Shown here: in pieces, positions 43,906 through 57,888 of the stretch
How positions within the stretch are numbered: the stretch's first letter is position 1
Layout of the letters: each line of letters begins with the position of its first letter
NCBI GenBank assembly: GCA_046349635.1
Contig: JAXMBX010000005.1
Location: 62,001-126,000, forward strand
Reading direction: 5' to 3'
Origin: JAXMBX01 sp046349635
GTDB taxonomy: Bacteria > Planctomycetota > Planctomycetia > Planctomycetales > Planctomycetaceae
DNA length: 64,000 bases
Program-made: the position numbers and the translations under genes
Notes under the pieces: model-generated
Database searches by the model: none
Told to the model about the DNA's origin: nothing
Seen by the model: the letters and a program-made list of their open reading frames with translations, nothing else

Positions 43906-44796
43906 CTAACGAGACACGTCATCTACCGGCTCGTATCCCAGATACTCGCGACCTTCTTTGAGGCTCCATTTCATGCCGCTGTTCGCGGACATGCCGTTCA
44001 CGACCACGCACGGTTCCGGCCAGTGGGCACTGTCGGCGAAAATCCCTTTTTCGAATACCTGTGTGAAATCTCGGTTGGAGAGCCACATGTTCCGAAACCA
44101 GATTTCCGCCGGATTCTGCGTGTCCGGTAATTGCCGTTGCTGCGTGATCGTTCCGGAGGAGGAGAGAGTGCAGGGGAGATTTTCCCCGGGCTGGCACCAC
44201 CCCACCCGGATACAGACAAAAGAGGTCTGGCCTCCCGACCGTCGGGCAAGGGCGTGGCACACCCGTTCGCCCGCGCTCTTCGCAACGGCGTAAGGGGTGG
44301 AGTCCATCGCCCGTTCGCCCGCATTCCAGCAGGTTCCTACGGCGTGCTCCCGGTCGGTCGTCAATTCCCCCGGACCAACGCTCGCCGCCAGTGGGCCATC
44401 GAGGTAACGCCCCATGACATGGTTCGAGGAAACAAAGATCACCCGTTTCACACCGGCATCGACCGCTGCAAGGGTGACATTCAGCGTCATGTCCAGCGAG
44501 GCGTTGGCTTCGTCCCAGGTTGCTTCAGGGAAGGGGTTCCGTGCGGCGAAGTGGACGACGGCATCGCTGGAGTCAATCGCATCTCGCCAGCGGCGGTCGT
44601 TCCAGTCCAGTAACTCGCACGCCGTGAATTCCACCTTTGCCGTCGGCTGGAGCTGTTGCAATTCCTGCAACTGTTCCGTGCTGGGGGTTTGCAGATCGAG
44701 TCCAATCACTTTGGCGACCTGTGGATGGACGCTCAGATGTTTCAGCAGCTTCCAGCCCAGGTTCCCCCGCACTCCGGTAATCGTGACTTGTGTCAT
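43906..44796 (-). CDS. NAD-dependent epimerase/dehydratase-family SDR, uronate dehydrogenase-like
   Basis: A 296-residue extended SDR. The Rossmann motif is TGVRGNLG near residue 8, and the catalytic pair is Y-x3-K in YAVAKSAGE. Sequence around FVSSNHVMG and the short C-terminal part resemble uronate dehydrogenases, which oxidise galacturonate or glucuronate to the aldarate. The gene is followed upstream (minus orientation) by the small hypothetical gene and the second symporter with short gaps, suggesting an operon for uptake and oxidation of a sugar acid. Substrate inferred only. Confidence 0.83.
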   Translation of the reverse strand: MTQVTITGVRGNLGWKLLKHLSVHPQVAKVIGLDLQTPSTEQLQELQQLQPTAKVEFTACELLDWNDRRWRDAIDSSDAVVHFAARNPFPEATWDEANASLDMTLNVTLAAVDAGVKRVIFVSSNHVMGRYLDGPLAASVGPGELTTDREHAVGTCWNAGERAMDSTPYAVAKSAGERVCHALARRSGGQTSFVCIRVGWCQPGENLPCTLSSSGTITQQRQLPDTQNPAEIWFRNMWLSNRDFTQVFEKGIFADSAHWPEPCVVVNGMSANSGMKWSLKEGREYLGYEPVDDVSR

Positions 44797-44833
44797 GAGG
44801 TTTCGTCTTCAGCAAAGAGCTTAATGGAGTTGG

Positions 44834-45352
44834 TTATTCTTTCAGGAGTTCTCGGTTGTAAGCTTCCAAGGCTTCCCATGAATAGCGGACAGGCTCGCGG
44901 CTGCTGAGGCTGAGGATCAACGATTCCCAGATTCCGGGAAACATTGAAAAATTAAAGTGCCGTTGCCAGTCAGAAACAAGTTCTGCCAAAACTTCTCTTT
45001 GGTACGGATTTAGGCGTATCAAGTCTTGGCGGAGACGAGACGAGACATGATTTCCCTCTCGATCAGACTCGGTCAACCGGAAAATGACAGCTTCGGCAAT
45101 CCAGTCGGCGTCCGGGTGGTCCAGAGTCAATAGTAGAAGTCCGGGGAGGAAATAGTAAAACGCGGCCGGTGTGAGATCGTTGATATTTCCACTGAAAGGG
45201 CCAATATCCGCCAATGTGATCTGAGACCAAGTCTTTCCCTTGAGGTTCTGGACTTCAGCTTGGCATTCTTCGCAATCACATTCCGTGAGCGCTTCGTCTG
45301 CGGGTCGACGGTTCTTTGCGAAGGCGTTGATAATCGTCTGACGGTCGAACAT
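44834..45352 (-). CDS. Hypothetical 172-aa protein (DUF6714-like)
   Basis: A soluble acidic protein opening MFDRQTIINAFAKNRRP with a CDCEEC cysteine cluster near residue 26 and aromatic-rich middle (LTPAAFYYFLPGLLLLTL). The overall pattern resembles a family of small proteins named DUF6714, from memory and unverified. ATG 45352 fits the conserved start; an ATG nine codons upstream is possible. It starts 8 bases after the symporter stop and ends 37 before the SDR, so it is likely co-transcribed. No known function. Confidence 0.7.
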   Translation of the reverse strand: MFDRQTIINAFAKNRRPADEALTECDCEECQAEVQNLKGKTWSQITLADIGPFSGNINDLTPAAFYYFLPGLLLLTLDHPDADWIAEAVIFRLTESDREGNHVSSRLRQDLIRLNPYQREVLAELVSDWQRHFNFSMFPGIWESLILSLSSREPVRYSWEALEAYNRELLKE

Positions 45353-45360
45353 GGTTGTCT

Positions 45361-47023
45361 TCACCGGAAATACAGACACATCCCGACGGCGCAGCTGACG
45401 AGGATGGCCGCCCAGAGCTTGTCGTTCTGCCAGACGGGACGGGGAGGCCCTTCCGATTGCTGCCGTTCGACTTTAAATCCCGACCAGGTGTATTTCTCAC
45501 GGGCGGGATCGCGCTCCGATTTCGTCATCAGGCTGACGAGGACGAGCACGCCGTAGCACCCCATGGTCGTGAACGCGGCACGATGGAAGGCCTGCAGGTC
45601 GTGTCCGAATCCATGCCACGCGATCTGCTCGAAACAGGATGGACAGGAATGGCCCGACCAGGATGCACAGGAAAGAAGCGGTCCGGGTCACGAAGGGCTG
45701 CAGAATCCCCGCGACATACGCCACGATGACACCGGGGACGAGGTAAGAATTGTAGTCCGCCATGGCATTGAAGATCCCCCCCTTCGTCTGGCCGAAGACC
45801 AGTGACAGCCAGATCGATGTTCCGACCATCACCATCATGGCCCCCCGTCCGATCCAGATCAGACGTTTTTCGGATTCGTTGGGGTTGATGTACTTCTTGT
45901 AGATGTCGAAAGTAAACAGTGTCGCCGTGGAGTTCATCATCGAGTCGATCGTGGAGAGAATACCCGCTACCAGTCCCGCCATGACGATTCCCACCAGGCC
46001 ATAACCGGCCGGCAGCAATTCGCGGGTCAGTCCCGCGAAGGCGGTATCACTTTCCTTAGCCGGATCGATGTTCAGGATGTATCCCGCCGCCATTCCGGGA
46101 ACGATGCACAGGAACGGGATCAAGAGTTTGAAGAAACCCGCCGTGATGGTTCCCATCCGGGCGTCCCAGTCGGTTCGCGCCCCCAGTGTCCGCTGCACGA
46201 TGAACTGGTTCGTCCCCCAGTAGTACATGTGTAGCACCATCAAACCGGACAGGACGCCAGTCCAGGGGAGTTCGCGGTGGTCGGCTGCGAAGAAAACGTG
46301 AAATTTCTCCGGCTGTTTTTCCAGAAGCCCGGCCAGCCCTCCCACATTTGGATGCCAGATCGCCAGGACCGCCAGCATCCCGCTGCCGATCAGCAGCAGC
46401 ACGCTCTGCACCACATCATTAAAGATGTCCGCTTTCAAACCTCCGTAAAACGTGTAGCAGGCGGCGACAATCGTCAACAACCAGACCGCCAGTTCATAGC
46501 TGATGGCATACGGTGAATCCGCGGTCAGCTTGGCGATCGTGAGCGCCCCCAGCATCATCGTCGCGACCATCTGGATCAGCAGAAAGACCATGTTGGTGAT
46601 CGAGTACACCAACTGGCTCCGTTCATCGAACCGCCGCCCCAGGTACTCGGAGAGCGTGTAGATCCCCATTCGCCGATAGAACGGCAGGAAGAAATAGCAG
46701 AGCATCATCAATCCAAAGATTGCCCCGAATTCGAAGTTGGCCTGGGCAAAACCCTCCTTCAGCCCCGCTCCCATCATGCCGACCATGTGGTGCGAACTGA
46801 TATTCGTGCCGAAGATCGAGCCGGCAATCGCCCACCAGGCAACGGTCTTCCCCGCCAGGTAATAATCCTCGGTGTCCTCTTCCTTGCGCCCGATCCACAT
46901 CCCGAAGCCGGTGACCCCAACGATGCTTAAGACCAGAATCAGGACATCCAGAAACTGCAGCGGTACGCTGGCAGAGGGGGACGATGCGGTTTCGGCCAGT
47001 AGAATCGGCAAGGCATCAGTCAT
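45361..47023 (-). pseudogene. Sodium:solute symporter with a C-terminal frameshift
   Basis: The frame from ATG 47023 encodes about 460 residues of an SSS carrier (YLAGKTVAWWAIAGSIFG, YTLSEYLGRRFDERSQL, GALTIAKLTADSP, and SGLMVLHMYYWGTNQFIVQRTL). Homology stops after FLSILF, and the frame runs on as an Arg-rich tail. The correct continuation FEQIAWHGFGHDLQ ... VLVSLMTKSERDPAREKYTW, with a last transmembrane helix LWAAILVSCAVGMCLYF, is in another frame and ends at 45361. One extra base in the AAA run (plus strand 45632-45634) explains the shift. The protein would lose its last two helices. Sequencing error or recent lesion. Sugar-type SSS, operon with the SDR gene. Confidence 0.87.
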
Positions 47024-47236
47024 GACAGAATCCGGGCGCGAGAGGATATTTGAATTTATGGAGTCAGGGATGAGATCCACAGCTTAGCAATTCCTGACGG
47101 CAGGTGCATGCTTACCAGCTCTCCTCTTCGAAAGGAGCTGAAATCGCAAAACAGACTTGCCTCGGATGACGCCCGTGCGCGAAACTGGAGGCTTGCAGTT
47201 GTCTCCCCGGCTTCGCTCCTCCCCCCTGAATGTCCC

Positions 47237-47947
47237 ATGAAAATCGTGGTCCTCGCCGACATCCATGCGAACTGGCCCGCTCTGGCGGCGATCAAGGAAT
47301 CATTCGATGCCTGCCTGGTCCTGGGGGATCTGGTCGATTACGGGACCGATCCCGTCCCCTGCGTGGAGTGGGTCCGCGAACATGCCACCTGTGCAATTCG
47401 TGGCAACCACGATCATGGTGTGGCCCAGCACGTCCCCGCACGGCCGGGAGGGGGACTGAAATCACTCGCCGCCGCCACCCGCCCGTTTCAATGGAAGTTC
47501 CTCGACCGGCAGATGCTCAAATATCTCTCCCGCCTGCCGATCACCCAGAGGTTCCGGTTGGATGAGAAAAACTTTTTTCTGGTCCACGCCACCCCGCGCG
47601 ATCCGCTGGATGAATATCTGCTCGAGGACAAACAGGCCTGGGCCGCCCGCCTGCATGGAGAAGAGGCCGATATCGTCTGCGTGGGGCATACGCACGTGCA
47701 GTTCCTGCTCGAAGTCAATGGAATGAAGATTCTGAACCCAGGCAGCGTCGGCCAGCCTCGCGATGGAGATTCTCGCGCCGCGTATGCCGTCATCGAGGAT
47801 GGGAAAATCGAACTCTGCCGTGCGGAATATGACATCGAGGAAACGCTCGACCAGATGCGCCGTGTGGGATTGGATGAAGTCTCGATCCGATCCGCCGAAG
47901 CGATGCTCAGGACGGGGGGCCGTCCCCACCTTTTCGAGCCGAATTAA
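47237..47947 (+). CDS. YfcE/MJ0936-type metallophosphoesterase
   Basis: A 236-residue phosphodiesterase-fold protein. Motifs in order: DIHAN near residue 8, GDLVDYG near 32, GNHDHG near 57, HATPRD and GHTHVQF, which together bind two metals. The C-terminus contains LNPGSVGQPRDGD, typical of this subfamily. It may hydrolyse phosphodiesters or phosphomonoesters; the natural substrate is unknown. ATG 47237 is chosen because the motif set begins there; the in-frame extension to 47108 adds a non-conserved segment. It is divergent from the symporter. Confidence 0.9.
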   Translation: MKIVVLADIHANWPALAAIKESFDACLVLGDLVDYGTDPVPCVEWVREHATCAIRGNHDHGVAQHVPARPGGGLKSLAAATRPFQWKFLDRQMLKYLSRLPITQRFRLDEKNFFLVHATPRDPLDEYLLEDKQAWAARLHGEEADIVCVGHTHVQFLLEVNGMKILNPGSVGQPRDGDSRAAYAVIEDGKIELCRAEYDIEETLDQMRRVGLDEVSIRSAEAMLRTGGRPHLFEPN

Positions 47948-48042
47948 CCTGTTTCACAAAGTGGCGATTCCGCTGTCCCTCGTTTAAGCTGGAAGAGCCC
48001 TCTGATACTCCTTCCCCAAGATTCCCTCCACTGGAGTCAGTC

Positions 48043-49338
48043 ATGATTTCCCGATATTTCAAATTATCGCTTCTGATGGTTTCTGTGATCGCGGCAGGAG
48101 ACAGCGCAGGAAATGGCGCGGAGCGCACCGCCGCGACCAATGATCCGATCAAGTGGTCGGCGACCGACTGGCCCTGGTGGCGCGGCCCGCAACGAAATGG
48201 AGCCGCCGACCCCCTGCAAAAGCCGCCGCTACACTGGAGCAATACAGAAAACATCGTCTGGAAGACCCCCATTCCCGGCAAAGGGCATGGCTCGCCGACG
48301 ATAATTGGGGATCGGATCTATCTCGCGAATGCTAATGAAGAAGCGGGGACGCAATCGATCCTGTGCCTGGATCGCGCAACGGGCAAATTGCTCTGGGACC
48401 AGGTCGTCCACAAAGGGGGACTCAATCCCAAAGGGAACAAGAAGTCGTCACTCGCCTCCGGCAGCGTGGCCGGGGACGGAACGCGCCTGTTCATGAATTT
48501 CTTCCACGGTGGGCAGATCTGGGTGAGTGCGCTGGATGCCCAGAACGGAAAGATCCTGTGGCAGAAGGCCGTCACCGACTTCGCCGTCCATCAGGGTTAT
48601 GGCCCCTCGCCGACGGTGTATGGTTCACTCGTGATCGTCTCCACGGATAACGTCGGCCACGGCGTCCTCACCGCTCTTGATCGCGCCACGGGAGAAGTTG
48701 TCTGGAAACAGGAACGTCCCAAGACTCACAACTATACTTCTCCGATCGTGCTGCACGTCGCCGGCAAGGACCAGGTCATCTGCACCGGCTGCAGCCTCAT
48801 CGCCAGTTATGACCCGCTGACCGGAAAAAAGAACTGGGAAGTTCCCGGCTCGACTGATGAATGCGTCACCTCCACCGTCACTGATGGAGAACTCGTCTTC
48901 AGCACCGGCGGTTATCCCCGCAATCACATGGAGGCGATCAAGGCGGATGGCTCCAAGAAAATCGTCTGGTCAACGACAAACCGGCTGTATGTCCCTTCCA
49001 TGCTCATTAAGGATGGATACCTGTACGGCACGCAGGACGGCGGAATCGCCACCTGCTGGAAGGCGGACACCGGCAAGAAAATCTGGGACAAGCGGCTGGG
49101 CGGAACATTCAGCGCCTCCCCCGTTCTCGTGGGGGATTTGATCTACGCCACGGATGAAGCGGGGAAGACCACGATCTTCAAGGCCAATCCGCAGAAGTAT
49201 GAAGAGGTCGCCACGAATCAACTGGCGGAAGAGAATTTCGCGACCCCCACGATCGTCGGCGGCAAACTCTACGCCCGCTCGGCCACAACGGCTGACGGAA
49301 AGCGTCAGGAATTTCTGTACTGCGTGGGTGAGAAGTAA
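48043..49338 (+). CDS. Exported PQQ-like beta-propeller protein
   Basis: A 431-residue protein with a signal peptide (MISRYFKLSLLMVSVIAAGDSAG). The mature part is a WD40-like PQQ propeller with repeated strands: WPWWRGPQRNGAA, LCLDRATGKLLWDQ, SALDAQNGKILWQK and TALDRATGEVVWKQ. Such proteins are very frequent in planctomycetes; most are not quinoprotein dehydrogenases and have no catalytic Asp/Ca site visible. A binding or structural role outside the cytoplasm is likely. Confidence 0.9.
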   Translation: MISRYFKLSLLMVSVIAAGDSAGNGAERTAATNDPIKWSATDWPWWRGPQRNGAADPLQKPPLHWSNTENIVWKTPIPGKGHGSPTIIGDRIYLANANEEAGTQSILCLDRATGKLLWDQVVHKGGLNPKGNKKSSLASGSVAGDGTRLFMNFFHGGQIWVSALDAQNGKILWQKAVTDFAVHQGYGPSPTVYGSLVIVSTDNVGHGVLTALDRATGEVVWKQERPKTHNYTSPIVLHVAGKDQVICTGCSLIASYDPLTGKKNWEVPGSTDECVTSTVTDGELVFSTGGYPRNHMEAIKADGSKKIVWSTTNRLYVPSMLIKDGYLYGTQDGGIATCWKADTGKKIWDKRLGGTFSASPVLVGDLIYATDEAGKTTIFKANPQKYEEVATNQLAEENFATPTIVGGKLYARSATTADGKRQEFLYCVGEK

Positions 49339-49454
49339 GATCGCGGAGAAGTAATCTCTTTCCTCCGAACCAGTTCCTGACTTTCCTGCTCAATTCTCTC
49401 GTCACCCCGTAGAATGGAAGCCTGTTGTCAGACGAGTGAAAGTGAACAGAGGAA

Positions 49455-50717
49455 ATGACGGCGATGAGTGAGACAGTATCGGAGAGTGGGGCCGTGCAGG
49501 GCGTGGAACCGGCCAACAGGTCTGAGCAGTCGCAGATGGCGTTTTCTATCCTCCTGGCCCTCAGCGTCTCCCACTTCCTGAACGACCTGCTGCAGTCCCT
49601 CATTCCTGCCATCTATCCCATCCTCAAAACGAAGTATTCCCTCTCCTTTACAGAGGTCGGGTTGATCACGTTCACGTTCCAGTGTGCGGCGTCGGTGTTG
49701 CAGCCTCTTGTCGGCATGGCGACCGACCGCAAACCGCGCCCCTTCTCGTTGGCGATCGGGATGGTCTTCACCCTCATCGGCCTGTTACTGCTCTCTGTCG
49801 CCAGTAACTTCCACTTGATCTTGATCGCGGCGGGGATGGTCGGGATTGGCTCTTCCGTGTTTCACCCGGAATCTTCCCGCGTGGCCCGTCTCGCCTCGGG
49901 AGGAAAATACGGTTTCGCACAATCCTTCTTTCAGGTCGGTGGCAACGCCGGTACCGCCTTTGGCCCGCTTCTCGCCGCGTTTATCGTCGTTCCGTGGGGG
50001 CAACCCAGCCTGGCATTGTTTTCGGTCATCGCGTTGACGGCGATTTTCGTTCTGTCGTACGTGGGGGTCTGGTACAAGAACCATCTGTCGCTCTTGAAAG
50101 CCCGACCGAAGAAAACCGCCATGGCTCGTGAGACCGGCTTGAGCAAGACCCGCGTCGCGCTCTCCATCGGCATTCTGCTGGTCCTGATCTTCTCGAAGTA
50201 TTTCTACCTCGTCAGCTTGAGCAGTTACTACACGTTCTATCTGATGAGCAAGTTTGGCGTCTCAGTGCAGGCGGCCCAGGTCTATCTGTTCGTCTTCCTG
50301 GGGGCGGTCGCCGCCGGGACATTAGCCGGTGGGCCGATCGGGGATCGGATCGGCTTCAAGGCGGTGATCTGGACATCGATCCTGGGGATTCTCCCCTTCA
50401 CGCTCGTCCTTCCCTATTCCAATCTCTTCTGGACAGGAGTACTGACCGTTCCGATTGGTTTGATTCTCGCCTCGGCGTTCTCTGCCATCATGGTCTATGC
50501 GCAGGAACTAGTCCCCAGCCGGGTGGGGACGATTGCGGGTCTGTTCTTCGGCTTCGCCTTCGGCATGGCGGGGATCGGAGCCGCGGTCCTCGGAAAGTTA
50601 GCGGATCTGACGAGCATCGAGTTCGTGTACCACGTCTGCTCCTACCTGCCGCTCTTCGGCCTGCTCACTGCCTTTTTGCCGAATCTGGAGAAGACGAAGC
50701 AGCCACACAAGGTCTGA
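49455..50717 (+). CDS. MFS transporter, fosmidomycin-resistance (Fsr)-like
   Basis: A 420-residue carrier with 12 helices. The early segment HFLNDLLQSLIPAIYPILK, then FTFQCAASVLQPLVG and GIGSSVFHPESSRVA, matches the Fsr subfamily of drug/H+ antiporters. Function in drug efflux is inferred from the family. Two in-frame ATG codons (49455 and 49464) are both plausible; the first follows GAGGA closely. It ends three bases before the convergent PfkB-family gene. Confidence 0.9.
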   Translation: MTAMSETVSESGAVQGVEPANRSEQSQMAFSILLALSVSHFLNDLLQSLIPAIYPILKTKYSLSFTEVGLITFTFQCAASVLQPLVGMATDRKPRPFSLAIGMVFTLIGLLLLSVASNFHLILIAAGMVGIGSSVFHPESSRVARLASGGKYGFAQSFFQVGGNAGTAFGPLLAAFIVVPWGQPSLALFSVIALTAIFVLSYVGVWYKNHLSLLKARPKKTAMARETGLSKTRVALSIGILLVLIFSKYFYLVSLSSYYTFYLMSKFGVSVQAAQVYLFVFLGAVAAGTLAGGPIGDRIGFKAVIWTSILGILPFTLVLPYSNLFWTGVLTVPIGLILASAFSAIMVYAQELVPSRVGTIAGLFFGFAFGMAGIGAAVLGKLADLTSIEFVYHVCSYLPLFGLLTAFLPNLEKTKQPHKV

Positions 50718-50720
50718 GTT

Positions 50721-51704
50721 TTACTTCGCAAACTGCGCGATCTCGGCCAGCGTGAACTTGTGTTGCAGGCGGGCCCCCATCTGGGCGACGACCCGCGCGG
50801 CCGCCTTGGATGCCAGGTGCCCTGATTGCTTCCACGTCAGGCCGTTGGTGATGCCGAACAGCAGGCCGGCGGCGTACATATCCCCCGCTCCCGTCGTGTC
50901 GATGGCCTCGACCGGCGTCGCCTGCACGGGGATCGATTCTCCCTTGTGCATCAGCAGCGAGCCTTCCCCCCCCATGGTCAGTACGACGTTCTCCGCGTGC
51001 TGGTGAATTTCATAGGCACACGCGATGGGGTCTTCCTTCTCGGTCAGCGCCCGGGCTTCTTCCAGGTTGCAGAATAGCAGATCGATTGGTCCCCGTATCA
51101 ATTCCCAGAATTCGTTGCGGAACAACTGGATCAGGAACGGATCGGAAACGGTGAAGGCCACCTTCACGCCATTTTTCTTCGCCAGTTCAATCGTCCGCAT
51201 CGCCGCCGCACGAGTGCTTGGCCCTGTAAACAGATACCCCTCGATGTACACATATTTTGCTTTGCGGACTTCCTCTTCTTGGATGTCATCCGGCCCCAGT
51301 TCGGCGGAGACTCCCAGGTGTGTGAGCATGGTCCGCTGGGCATCTTCGGTGATCAGGATCACGCTGGTCCCCGTCTGCCCGCCGGAGGGGGAGACTTCCA
51401 CCTGAATTCCCATGTCCCGCATGTCCTTGAGAAAGAATTCCCCGAGCGGATCCTGGGCTACTTTGCCCGCGAAGGCGGTCTTTCCGCCAAATTCCGCGAT
51501 GCCGATGATCGTGTTGGCGGCTGAGCCTCCAGCACAGCGTGAGAACGAAGTCTCAGACAGGTAAGTGAGGACGTTTTGCTGCACGGCGTCGTCCACCAGT
51601 GTCATGATCCCCTTGGGGTAGGGGAGCTTGCCGAAGATGTCGTCACGGACCCGGGCTTGGATATCCACCAGGGCCGCCCCCACCCCGTACACGTCGTAAC
51701 CCAT
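50721..51704 (-). CDS. PfkB-family carbohydrate/nucleoside kinase (adenosine kinase-like)
   Basis: A 327-residue ribokinase-fold enzyme. It starts MGYDVYGVGAALVDIQARV, continues with the substrate region RCAGGSAANTIIGIAEFGG and ends with the catalytic loop DTTGAGDMYAAGLLFG, where the Asp acts as base. The N-terminal motif resembles adenosine kinase or fructokinase-like members of the family. GAAGGA precedes the ATG at 51704, so the in-frame extension to 51818 is not used. Substrate unproven. Confidence 0.9.
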   Translation of the reverse strand: MGYDVYGVGAALVDIQARVRDDIFGKLPYPKGIMTLVDDAVQQNVLTYLSETSFSRCAGGSAANTIIGIAEFGGKTAFAGKVAQDPLGEFFLKDMRDMGIQVEVSPSGGQTGTSVILITEDAQRTMLTHLGVSAELGPDDIQEEEVRKAKYVYIEGYLFTGPSTRAAAMRTIELAKKNGVKVAFTVSDPFLIQLFRNEFWELIRGPIDLLFCNLEEARALTEKEDPIACAYEIHQHAENVVLTMGGEGSLLMHKGESIPVQATPVEAIDTTGAGDMYAAGLLFGITNGLTWKQSGHLASKAAARVVAQMGARLQHKFTLAEIAQFAK

Positions 51705-52015
51705 GCTCTGAAATCCTTCTCTGTTCAGATCGTTTCCATTTGATCCGGGAAGTGTCGCTACGATGACACGGGCCGGACTCTGGCTGGCTCCGCCGGACAG
51801 GGGTGGCCGCGTTGACATTCCCCCCCGGCGGACTACGATGGTAGCAAGTTCTCCCCAGCCTGTCTTGGTTGGAAAACCTCGCCGACAATCTTCCCAAAGT
51901 TCTGTTCGGATGTGACTTTGCAGCAGGAATTGTCGCCCGGTGGAGATCCCGCGAAACAGCCTTTTGTTTCCGCTGAAAACTTACTGCGAAAACTCCTTGA
52001 GAAAGCTATCCTCCG
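51705..52015. other. Divergent intergenic region, PfkB-family gene / thiC
   Basis: No gene is supported in these 311 bases. thiC is often preceded by a TPP riboswitch, but I do not see its conserved CTGAGA and ACCTGAT core elements here. No clear promoter pair was found. Confidence 0.45.
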
Positions 52016-53359
52016 ATGACTCAGATCGAACGAGCCCGCAAGAACGAAATCACCCCTGAAATGGAGTTTGTGGCTCGTCGCGAGTCTCTGGAGCCGGAAT
52101 TCATTCGCGCGGAAGTCGCAGCAGGTCGGATGGTCATCCCCGCCAATAAAGTCCACCTGCAGAAGCGGCTGGAACCGATGGGGATCGGCATCGGCGCCAA
52201 ATGCAAAATCAACGCCAACATTGGCAACAGTGCCGTCACCAGTGACATCGAAGGGGAATTGGAAAAACTCCACGCGGCGGTCCACTTCGGCGCGGATACC
52301 GTCATGGACCTCTCCACTGGCGGGAACATCGACGAGATTCGCCAGGTCATCATTGACGCCTCGCCGGTTCCGATCGGAACCGTCCCGGTCTACCAGGTGG
52401 TCCAGAACCTGAAGGACTTCAACGACATGACCCCGCAGGACATGCTCGACATGGTGGAGCATCAGGCAAAGCAGGGGGTCGATTACATGACCCTCCACGC
52501 CGGTGTGCTGCGGGAACATCTCCCCCTCACCCTGAAGCGGATCACCGGGATCGTCAGTCGCGGCGGTTCCCTTATGGCGCAGTGGATGATGGCCCACAAG
52601 CAGCAGAATCCTCTCTACACGCACTTCGAGGATCTGTGCGACATCATGTACCAATACGATGTCACTTGGAGCCTCGGTGACGGACTCCGTCCCGGCTGTC
52701 TGGCGGATGCCTCCGATGACGCCCAGTTTGCCGAACTGAAAACCCTGGGCGAACTGACGCAGCGCGCCTGGAAGAAAAACAATCAGGTTATGATCGAAGG
52801 GCCGGGGCACGTCCCGCTCGATCAGATCCCCATGAACATCGAACGCCAGATCAAGGAATGCCACGGGGCGCCGTTCTATGTCCTCGGCCCGCTGGTGATC
52901 GACATCTCCCCCGGCTATGACCACATCTCCAGCGCCATCGGCGCGGCCGTGGCCGGCCAGTGCGGAGCGGCGATGTTGTGCTACGTCACTCCCAAGGAGC
53001 ACCTGGGTCTCCCCAACCGGGAAGACGTCCGCGCGGGGGTCATTGCTTACAAGATCGCCGCTCACGCCGCCGACGTGGCCCGCCATCGCCCCGGCGCTCG
53101 CGATCGTGACGATGCTCTCTCCAAGGCCCGTTACGAATTCGACTGGAAGGAGCAATTCCGGCTGTCGCTCGATCCGGAAATGGCCGAGAGCATGCACGAC
53201 GAAACGTTGCCGCAGGATACCTTCAAGAGTGCCAAATTCTGTTCGATGTGCGGTCCGAAATTCTGTTCGATGCGGATCAACGAAGACATGCGGAAAATGG
53301 CCGCGGAAGGGGAACCGGTGACGTTGCAGCTCCCCGTCAGTTCGACCGCCGGTGGCTGA
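52016..53359 (+). CDS. thiC: Phosphomethylpyrimidine synthase
   Basis: A 447-residue radical SAM enzyme that rearranges aminoimidazole ribotide to hydroxymethylpyrimidine phosphate in thiamine synthesis. Key segments are NANIGNSAVTSD, DTVMDLSTGGNI, PGCLADASDDAQ and EGPGHVPLDQI. The [4Fe-4S] cluster site is the C-terminal CSMCGPKFC (C-x2-C-x4-C). The N-terminal extension of E. coli ThiC is absent, as in many bacteria. No other thiamine gene is adjacent, and no TPP riboswitch is visible upstream. Confidence 0.97.
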   Translation: MTQIERARKNEITPEMEFVARRESLEPEFIRAEVAAGRMVIPANKVHLQKRLEPMGIGIGAKCKINANIGNSAVTSDIEGELEKLHAAVHFGADTVMDLSTGGNIDEIRQVIIDASPVPIGTVPVYQVVQNLKDFNDMTPQDMLDMVEHQAKQGVDYMTLHAGVLREHLPLTLKRITGIVSRGGSLMAQWMMAHKQQNPLYTHFEDLCDIMYQYDVTWSLGDGLRPGCLADASDDAQFAELKTLGELTQRAWKKNNQVMIEGPGHVPLDQIPMNIERQIKECHGAPFYVLGPLVIDISPGYDHISSAIGAAVAGQCGAAMLCYVTPKEHLGLPNREDVRAGVIAYKIAAHAADVARHRPGARDRDDALSKARYEFDWKEQFRLSLDPEMAESMHDETLPQDTFKSAKFCSMCGPKFCSMRINEDMRKMAAEGEPVTLQLPVSSTAGG

Positions 53360-53445
53360 GTGGTCTCCCATCGTAGACTGACGTCGCGGGCGCTTCCGGT
53401 TCCGTCATTTTTTCATCCTCAATCTCCAGAGGTGGATGAACGCTC

Positions 53446-57876
<4,431 letters not shown>

Positions 57877-57888
57877 GCGATCGGCGAA

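Noticed and set aside
51830..52015. TPP riboswitch upstream of thiC
   Set aside because: The characteristic CTGAGA and ACCTGAT core could not be found.
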